64,000 bases of DNA from Neobacillus notoginsengisoli (GTDB lineage: Bacteria; Bacillota; Bacilli; Bacillales; Cytobacillaceae): contig NZ_QWEG01000009.1 of assembly GCF_003515685.1 (NCBI RefSeq), forward strand, positions 1-64,000, in the 5' to 3' direction. The translations under genes and the position numbers were made by a program. Under the pieces are notes generated by a model. It saw nothing but the letters and a program-made list of their open reading frames with translations, ran no database searches and had not been told where the DNA came from. Within the stretch, counting starts at the first letter, position 1, and each line of letters begins with the position of its first letter. Positions 57,755 to 64,000 of this stretch are shown here, piece by piece.

Positions 57755-58016
57755 TGGCTACACCTCTTTCCAGGAACCTTGCAAAAGCAAGTGTTCCTAT
57801 AAATGATAAAATCCCGATCAGCAAAATGACTTCAAAAAACGCGTGTGTCCTTAGAATGACGGAACTTACGGCAACGGCGGCGATTGAAGTTATGCCTATT
57901 GTGTCCAATGCTTGAATCCTATCCGGTATGGATGGTCCTTTGATTAATCGGTAGAAGGTCACTAGGATTGATAAAGCCAAAAAGAATAAAGAAATTTTTA
58001 AAATTAATTCGAACAT
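57732..58016 (-). CDS. mrpF: Na+/H+ antiporter subunit F
   Basis: A 94-residue, three-helix subunit with the family motif RLIKGPSIPDRIQALDTIG. It overlaps mrpE (13 bp) and mrpG. Confidence 0.93.
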   Translation of the reverse strand: MFELILKISLFFLALSILVTFYRLIKGPSIPDRIQALDTIGITSIAAVAVSSVILRTHAFFEVILLIGILSFIGTLAFARFLERGVAIEPKRPE

Positions 58017-58492
58017 TTCCGCGTCACCCTCTTGATCGAGTTTTCAAACCGTACTTTTGAATTCAAAATCGCCTCATTCGAATCAGACGTATCCAGTACA
58101 TGTACAAATAACGTCTTGTTGTCTTCTGAAACGTTGATGACGACAGAACCTGGGGTCAACGTTACGAGGAGGGATAGGAGTGTCACCTCAATATCGGTTT
58201 CCAGGTCTGTTTCTAGCGTTATCGTTCCTGGGGCAATCGCTAGTGTCGGCCTAATCACATGGCGGATCACCATATAACCGGAAATAAATAATTCTTGAAT
58301 AAAGACAGCAGCTAATTTAATGATATTTAAAAAAGTAATCAAATAAAAATTTTCCGGAAGGAAGCGCCGCATTAAAAACAAGACAAGCATTCCAACGAAA
58401 TAGCCGCTAATAAAGGTCAAGACGCTCCAATCTTCTTGGAGAGCTGTCCAAAGTAGAGCAATAAACAGATTGGTTAATACCTGTAAAGGCAT
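58004..58492 (-). CDS. mrpE: Na+/H+ antiporter subunit E
   Basis: A 162-residue subunit with two or three N-terminal helices and a soluble tail. Conserved: ELFISGYMVIRHVIRPTLAIAPG and LLSLLVTLTPGSVVINVS. ATG 58492 is used because AAGGGTGG lies upstream; a longer frame starts 21 nt earlier. Confidence 0.92.
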   Translation of the reverse strand: MPLQVLTNLFIALLWTALQEDWSVLTFISGYFVGMLVLFLMRRFLPENFYLITFLNIIKLAAVFIQELFISGYMVIRHVIRPTLAIAPGTITLETDLETDIEVTLLSLLVTLTPGSVVINVSEDNKTLFVHVLDTSDSNEAILNSKVRFENSIKRVTRKCSN

Positions 58493-58530
58493 ATCGACCA
58501 CCCTTTTCTGCAAGATTTAAAGACTGGCTA

Positions 58531-60027
58531 TCAATTCGGCCCTACCCAGTTATTACCGAGAACCGCCTCAATATAGAGGGAAGGATTCATTAAGCTTTCA
58601 ACGGCCAGATCACTGAAGGCATAAATGCCTTCCGCACCAACCCCAAGCGCAATTGTCAGAGCTGTCAGAGCTGCGATGGGAAAAAGTAACCCTTTCGTTT
58701 TTCCTTTTTCATTTTCTTCATATAAATAGGATTCTCCCCAAAAGCCATTCATAAAGATTTTCATAACGGAATACAGGACCATTAAGCTTGTTAGTAGACC
58801 AATCGCACCAAGCCAAATGTAGCCGGCTTCAAATGTCCCTTCCGTGATAAAGACCTTGCCGATGAATCCGCTTAGTGGCGGGATTCCTGCGAGTGACAGC
58901 GCAGCTATAAAGAACATCCATCCTAAATAAGGATACGTCTGGATCAAACCGCTGATGTCCCTTAGGTTTGCTGTACCTGTAATAGCGATAATGGTACCGC
59001 CGATAAGGAAAAGAAGGGCTTTAACAATGATGTCGTGAATCAGATAATAGATGGCGCCTGTCAGTCCTTCCGGAGTGCCGGAAGCCAATCCAGCTAAAAT
59101 AAATCCAACGCCGACAATCACGTTATACGTAATGATTTTCTTAATATTCCAATACGCAATCGCGCCGATTGCTCCTAAAACCATGGTTAAAGCGCTCATG
59201 ATACCGATAATGAGATGCGTCACATTAGGCTCGTGGTAAAACACAAGTGTAAACATTCTTATAATCGAATAAATCCCAACCTTGGTCAAAAGCGCCGCAA
59301 ATATAGCTGCAATGGCTGTCGGAGGGGCGCTGTACGAACCAGGAAGCCAAAAGAATAAAAGCAATCCTGCTTTTAAACCGAATACGATTAAAAACAGCAG
59401 TGAAATGGCTGTCAAAAGGCCGTTCTGCCCCGCTTCAGCTACACGGACTGAAAGGTGGGCGAAATTCAATGTTCCAATGGTCGCATATAAATAGGCAATG
59501 GCAACAAGAAAGAGGGATGACGATAGAACGTTCACAAGCACATATTTTATAGATTCCCTCAATTGTATACGGGTTCCGCCAATTGAAATAAGCACATAGG
59601 AAGAAATCAACATAACCTCAAAGCAGACAAAAAGATTGAATAGATCCCCGGTTAGAAATGATCCGTTAACCCCTGTGAGCAGGAATAAAAACAAGGGGTA
59701 AAAGTAGTGCGTTTCACGGCCTTTTCCGATGGAACGGAAGGCGTAGATGAGACAGAACAAGGATACAATACTACTCGTTAAAAGAAGCAGGGCGGAAAAC
59801 ATATCTGCAGCAAAACTGACGCCAAAAGGAGCTTCCCATCCGCCAATGTGCAGAACCTGGATGCCACTCGCTTTAATTTGAGAAATTAATACTGCTGATA
59901 CTGCCCCGGTCCCGGCAATCGCAAGAATTCCCAGCACGCGCTGGACGTTTATTTTTTTTCTAATAATGACCATGAACATCCCTGTGATTAAAGGGATAAT
60001 GATGGGCAGTATGAGTAAATTATTCAT
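58531..60027 (-). CDS. mrpD: Na+/H+ antiporter subunit D
   Basis: A 498-residue, about 14-helix subunit homologous to the proton-pumping subunits of respiratory complex I. Key features: LLTGVNGSFLTGDLFNLFVCFEVMLISSYVL with the conserved Glu, and KVGIYSIIRMF with the Lys of the proton path. ATG 60027 is preferred for spacing to GAGAGGTA; it overlaps the mrpC stop. Confidence 0.94.
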   Translation of the reverse strand: MNNLLILPIIIPLITGMFMVIIRKKINVQRVLGILAIAGTGAVSAVLISQIKASGIQVLHIGGWEAPFGVSFAADMFSALLLLTSSIVSLFCLIYAFRSIGKGRETHYFYPLFLFLLTGVNGSFLTGDLFNLFVCFEVMLISSYVLISIGGTRIQLRESIKYVLVNVLSSSLFLVAIAYLYATIGTLNFAHLSVRVAEAGQNGLLTAISLLFLIVFGLKAGLLLFFWLPGSYSAPPTAIAAIFAALLTKVGIYSIIRMFTLVFYHEPNVTHLIIGIMSALTMVLGAIGAIAYWNIKKIITYNVIVGVGFILAGLASGTPEGLTGAIYYLIHDIIVKALLFLIGGTIIAITGTANLRDISGLIQTYPYLGWMFFIAALSLAGIPPLSGFIGKVFITEGTFEAGYIWLGAIGLLTSLMVLYSVMKIFMNGFWGESYLYEENEKGKTKGLLFPIAALTALTIALGVGAEGIYAFSDLAVESLMNPSLYIEAVLGNNWVGPN

Positions 60028-60358
60028 TTTCATTACCTCTCATTTGTTTCGTGTCATCCGTGCCAAGCACTTTGTATGCACGATAGCTCAGGACTAGGAA
60101 AAAGGCGGTTATCCCAAAGTTAATGACAATTGCTGTCAAAATAAGCGCCTGCGGCAGGGGATCTGTAAAAGTAGTGCCGCCCATTCCTAAAAGGGGCGGA
60201 CCGCCAGTCTTTAAGCCCCCCATTGTAAGGATGAGCAAGTTGACAGCATGGCTGATAATCGAAGATCCTAAAATTATTCTTAATAGATTTTTTGATAAAA
60301 TTAAATAGGTTCCAATGGTAAAGAGGATGCCTATAAGCACTGAGATTAAAGTTTCCAT
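60020..60358 (-). CDS. mrpC: Na+/H+ antiporter subunit C
   Basis: A 112-residue, three-helix NuoK-like subunit. Conserved GTYLILSKNLLRIILGSSIISHAVNLLI and DPLPQALILTAIVINFG. Confidence 0.94.
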   Translation of the reverse strand: METLISVLIGILFTIGTYLILSKNLLRIILGSSIISHAVNLLILTMGGLKTGGPPLLGMGGTTFTDPLPQALILTAIVINFGITAFFLVLSYRAYKVLGTDDTKQMRGNENE

Positions 60359-60360
60359 AC

Positions 60361-60786
60361 CTATCGGTCCTCGCTTATTGTGATAATGATGGTCATGGCA
60401 GTCCCAATGACGGCCAAGGCTACCCCAAGGTCAAAAGCCATAGCCGTTGCGAGCTCAGTTTTGCCGAAGAGGGGGAGGTTGTAATAATTGAATGCCTGCG
60501 TTAGAAATGCGTCGTCATAGATCATTCCACCCACACCTGTCAAAATGGCAATCAATACGCCTGTTGCGGCCATGGCCTTGAAATCAACTGGCATGTTTTC
60601 ACGTACCGATTCGATATCAAAAGTCAGGAAAAGAAGTGTAATCGCACAAGCAAGCGCAAGGCCGCCTACAAAGCCGCCTCCCGGTGCATGGTGGCCCGAA
60701 AAGAAAAGGTTAATTGCAAAGGTGAGAATGATGATAACCGCAATTCTCGTCACACTTCTTAGAATGACGTCATTTTGTTTCTTCAT
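60361..60786 (-). CDS. mrpB: Na+/H+ antiporter subunit B
   Basis: A 141-residue, four-helix subunit with the conserved SGHHAPGGGFVGGLALA. ATG 60786 follows GGGGTGGGAAG; it overlaps the end of mrpA by 17 bp. Confidence 0.94.
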   Translation of the reverse strand: MKKQNDVILRSVTRIAVIIILTFAINLFFSGHHAPGGGFVGGLALACAITLLFLTFDIESVRENMPVDFKAMAATGVLIAILTGVGGMIYDDAFLTQAFNYYNLPLFGKTELATAMAFDLGVALAVIGTAMTIIITISEDR

Positions 60787-63184
60787 TCTTCCCACCCCTG
60801 TCCATTTCAAGTTTTATTAGCGTAAAGACTCCAAGAGCCGCAATCGTGAGAACGGCTATTTCCAGCATCGTATCCATTCCCCTGAAATCAACAAGAATCG
60901 CATTCACGATATTTCTCGCGCCGGCAAGCTCATAGGAGTTCTTATAATAGCTTGAGATAGGCTCAAACAGCCTGTTGCCATTAGCAGACAAGGCAAACAG
61001 GGTGACGGTAACCCCAACGCCAAGCGAAATGACAAAATTTATGGGCTTAAATGGAATGCGTCCGCTTCCTTTGAAAATTTTCGGCAAATGATAGTAACAT
61101 AGAAGAAACAAAGCAGTTGTCACCGTTTCAATGACCAGTTGCGTCAATGCTAAATCTGGTGCCCTGAAAATAACAAACAACACCGATACAAGGTAACCCA
61201 ATCCTCCAAGGGCGATAACGGCTGTCATGCGTGATTTTGCAAAAAGGACCGTAAAAGCAGCTGCAAGTAACGCTACGGCAATGGCACCTTCAAAAAGGCT
61301 AATTGACGAATTATTTGCTGAATGAATGGAAAGCCGGTTTGAAACAAGAAGCGCACCTCCACCGAACAGGATGAAAATCCCAAACGCATAGGCGAGGTAA
61401 TCTCTTGTATAACCCGTCATATATCGCTCAGTCAGGAAGCGGGAGCCTTCCTCGCCCTTCTCAAGCCCTAACGCATAGAGATTATTCAGGGTGAGGGATT
61501 GAGGATACCTCCACAACAATCCGACCCATTTTCTTAAAAACCTATAAAGGAAATACCCTGCTACTACAACGCCGATTGTCATTAGTAGTTCAGGATTAAC
61601 CCCGTGCCAGGCACTAATTTTTTTTGCAAACAAACCTTCCGGCAACCCTGGTAATACCGCATGTGCAGCTGGCTGCAGCAAGTATTCAGAAAGGGTGTTC
61701 GGAAAAAAGAAGATGCCTATAACAAGCGCAGCCAATACGATTGGCGGGATCAGCATCCCGAGGGGAGCTTCATGGGGCTTTTTATCCAATCTTTCTGGCT
61801 TATATTTCCCCCTGAATGTCTTAAAGACAAGGACCATGCAGTAAATGAAAGTGAACACACTGGCAGCCCATGCGAGGAGCGGGAAAAGAATCCCATATGT
61901 ATCCATGCTGAAAATCGACATCCTGGATGCGTTCAGCATCGCTGTAAAAAACATCTCCTTGCTCAAAAAGCCATTAAATGGCGGAAGGCCGGCCATGGCA
62001 AAAGCTCCAATCACGGCAAGCGTAAAGGAGACGGGCATGATTTGCATCAAGCCGCCCAGCTTCCGGATATCACGCGTACCGGTTTCATGGTCGATAATTC
62101 CGACCACCATAAAAAGCGCACCCTTAAAGGTCGAATGGTTGATTAAGTGAAATACGGCTGCCAATACAGCAACAGCATAGACGGAGGACTCGTTTCCTCC
62201 TGTAAAATACAAAGCCGCTGACCCCAAGCCGAATAAGCTCATAATCAGGCCTAATTGGCTAATGGTTGAATACGCCAAGAGCGCTTTTAAATCTGTTTGT
62301 TTAACCGCATTCAACGAACCATAAAGCAAAGTGGCAAGGCCAACCCCGGAAACGAGCCAGAACCATTCCGCCTCTCCTCCAAAAACGGGCGTAAAGCGGG
62401 CAACTAAATAAATGCCCGCTTTGACCATTGTGGCTGAATGTAAATAGGCACTAATCGGAGTAGGAGCTTCCATTGCCCCCGGCAGCCAGATGCTGAACGG
62501 GAACTGGGCAGACTTGGTAAAAGCCCCAAGCAAAATTAACATCATCGCCGGCAGGAAAAGGGAGTGAGAAGTGATGTCCCCTGTATTGGCAATTATTTCC
62601 CTAATGCTGTAAGTGCCGGTGATCATCGAGAGCATAATAAAGCCAGCTAACATGGCAAGCCCGCCAAAAATTGTAATCAACATAGATTTTTGCGCTCCAT
62701 AACGTGAGCGTTCACGCTGATACCAATAGGCAATAAGTAAGAAGGAAGATATGCTTGTCAACTCCCAAAACACATAAAGAAGAAGGAGATTGTCAGAGAA
62801 GACGACCCCGAGCATCGCGCCCATGAACAAAAGCATGTAGACATAGAAATTGTGGAGCGCTTCCCTGTGCTTGGACATATAATAAATGGAGTACAGGATG
62901 ACAAGGGCACCAATGCCTGTAATCAGTAAACCGAAAATAAGGCCGAGCCCATCCATATAAAGGCTATAGTTAATACCAAACGATGGCATCCAGGGAACAG
63001 AACGTAAGAGGTCCTCACCTTGAGAGATGCGTGGCATAAAACGGAGCAGATATAGGAAGATCGTGATTGGGACGAGTAAAACAAACCATCCAGTATGTAC
63101 CCGTGGAGCAAAATATTTATACAATACAGGTACAAAAATGGCGAATAAAAAAGGAATCATAATCATGAAGTGCAAGGTATGCAA
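60770..63184 (-). CDS. mrpA: Na+/H+ antiporter subunit A
   Basis: An 804-residue, about 20-helix subunit, first gene of the Mrp operon. The NuoL-like part contains LLYVFWELTSISSFLLIAYW (conserved Glu) and the Lys-bearing MVKAGIYLVARF and LLAYSTISQLG. The C-terminal part includes a MrpB-like N-terminal domain (APDLALTQLVIETVTTALFLL). TTG 63184 has AGGAGGCGG 8 nt upstream. The complex supports Na+ and alkali tolerance and pH control. Confidence 0.94.
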   Translation of the reverse strand: MHTLHFMIMIPFLFAIFVPVLYKYFAPRVHTGWFVLLVPITIFLYLLRFMPRISQGEDLLRSVPWMPSFGINYSLYMDGLGLIFGLLITGIGALVILYSIYYMSKHREALHNFYVYMLLFMGAMLGVVFSDNLLLLYVFWELTSISSFLLIAYWYQRERSRYGAQKSMLITIFGGLAMLAGFIMLSMITGTYSIREIIANTGDITSHSLFLPAMMLILLGAFTKSAQFPFSIWLPGAMEAPTPISAYLHSATMVKAGIYLVARFTPVFGGEAEWFWLVSGVGLATLLYGSLNAVKQTDLKALLAYSTISQLGLIMSLFGLGSAALYFTGGNESSVYAVAVLAAVFHLINHSTFKGALFMVVGIIDHETGTRDIRKLGGLMQIMPVSFTLAVIGAFAMAGLPPFNGFLSKEMFFTAMLNASRMSIFSMDTYGILFPLLAWAASVFTFIYCMVLVFKTFRGKYKPERLDKKPHEAPLGMLIPPIVLAALVIGIFFFPNTLSEYLLQPAAHAVLPGLPEGLFAKKISAWHGVNPELLMTIGVVVAGYFLYRFLRKWVGLLWRYPQSLTLNNLYALGLEKGEEGSRFLTERYMTGYTRDYLAYAFGIFILFGGGALLVSNRLSIHSANNSSISLFEGAIAVALLAAAFTVLFAKSRMTAVIALGGLGYLVSVLFVIFRAPDLALTQLVIETVTTALFLLCYYHLPKIFKGSGRIPFKPINFVISLGVGVTVTLFALSANGNRLFEPISSYYKNSYELAGARNIVNAILVDFRGMDTMLEIAVLTIAALGVFTLIKLEMDRGGKNEETK

Positions 63185-63363
63185 TTTAACCGCCTCCTTT
63201 ATATATATATGTGGCAGTGGAGTCTAGTTTTTTCTGCCCGTATGTAAGAGATTTGGGAGCCAATGGGATTGACTAGCATTATGGCTTAAGATATAGTCAA
63301 GCAGAGCCATTCTCTATTCAATATTTGTTAAGTACTTCACATCTATACAGAGGTGACATCAAA

Positions 63364-64000
63364 ATGGAAAAAATCAAGGGACGCATGGACGAAAGCATCC
63401 TCGTCTGTGTCTATTACGGCCCAAATGGTGAACGGCTGATTCAGCGTGGCTGCAAAATTGCGAGTATGCTGGACTGTCCGCTTTACATTTTAACCGTAGA
63501 CCCAAAGCCGTTCAGTGAAATGGATGCAGAAAAATCTCACTATATTGCCAAGTGGAATAAAATAGCCGAAGCCCATGACACCGTTTCGTTTATCTTAAAA
63601 GATAATGAAAAAAGGCCGATTTCAAAGGTGATCGCTCAGGTGGCCAGGGAAAAGCAGGTTACACAAATTATCCTGGGCCAGACAGCGCAAAGCAGATGGG
63701 AGCAAATTGCAAAAGGATCGATCATTAACTCATTGTTGAGGGAGATTCCATTTGTCGATTTGCATATCATCTCGGTTCCACGTTATTTAAAGGAAGCAGA
63801 AGGTCACTATGAAAAGGGTGTACGCGCATACCTTGTCAAAGACGATGAAAACTACAGGATGATTTTTAAGCATACAAAGGACGTATTATTTGAAGGAATC
63901 TTCTTTAAGGAACAGGGAACGGATTTCAACACAGGCGTTTTCAAGTTTATGAAAGATCAGCAGATGCTTCATGTCCAAGTCATAGACGATTCTGTTGAGG
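63364..64000 (+). CDS. universal-stress/KdpD-sensor-like protein (partial, runs off the window)
   Basis: At least 212 residues from ATG 63364 (RBS AGAGGTGA), open to the window end. The first 135 residues have the Usp-fold pattern of the KdpD N-terminal region: SILVCVYYGPNGERLIQRGCKIASMLDCPLYILTVDP and a nucleotide-site-like IILGQTAQSRWEQIAKGSIINSLLR. The following segment starts a second domain. It is divergent from mrpA. A role in cation or osmotic signalling is suggested by this neighbourhood only. Confidence 0.7.
   Translation, partial: MEKIKGRMDESILVCVYYGPNGERLIQRGCKIASMLDCPLYILTVDPKPFSEMDAEKSHYIAKWNKIAEAHDTVSFILKDNEKRPISKVIAQVAREKQVTQIILGQTAQSRWEQIAKGSIINSLLREIPFVDLHIISVPRYLKEAEGHYEKGVRAYLVKDDENYRMIFKHTKDVLFEGIFFKEQGTDFNTGVFKFMKDQQMLHVQVIDDSVE

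Overview
The window looks like a chromosomal stretch from a spore-forming, selenocysteine-decoding member of the Bacillaceae (Bacillus/Mesobacillus-like). The gene order hflX-ynbB-glnR-glnA, lexA-yneA-yneB-ynzC-tkt, sirA-yneF, ccdA-ccdC-yneK matches the Bacillus subtilis backbone, with spore coat genes, a Spo0E-like gene and a seven-gene Mrp antiporter operon. Strong Shine-Dalgarno sites and frequent TTG/GTG starts fit this assignment. Start codons were chosen from ribosome binding sites and family length where possible.

Layout. 1-120: probable 3' tail of a group II intron. 271-504: a small glutaredoxin whose first active-site Cys codon is an in-frame UGA (U-P-Y-C), followed by a SECIS-like hairpin. 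646-18520: core backbone (GTPase HflX, nitrogen regulation, SOS, transketolase, spore coat, sporulation control, ABC exporter pair, cytochrome c maturation). 18656-18752: the tRNA-Sec gene (selC, anticodon UCA), which makes the UGA reading plausible. 18753-48764: an accessory region punctuated by three further partial copies of the selC 3' end (24800, 31045, 48708), read as serial integrations at selC. Segment A carries a nuclease-STAND ATPase and a nuclease/SEC-C protein (probable defence). Segment B carries a decayed phospholipase D gene, a membrane protein and an esterase/ATP-grasp/esterase cassette. Segment C carries an M14 peptidase, a second ftsZ, a racemase, a polysaccharide deacetylase, a GH-like lipoprotein, a large M14 carboxypeptidase, the 5-oxoprolinase (pxp) operon and a saccharopine dehydrogenase-like gene. 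48869-64000: LCP ligase, DeoR regulator with HAD phosphatase, subtilase, a second large M14 carboxypeptidase, mrpA-G, and the start of a Usp/KdpD-like gene.

How the parts connect. selC and the UGA glutaredoxin together imply that selA, selB and selD lie elsewhere in the genome. selC is also the apparent insertion hotspot. The two large M14 peptidases, one inside segment C and one outside it, share an upstream -10/palindrome/RBS block, so they are probably co-regulated paralogues. No integrase, transposase or CRISPR array was recognised in the accessory region; the integrases that would have built it are not visible here.
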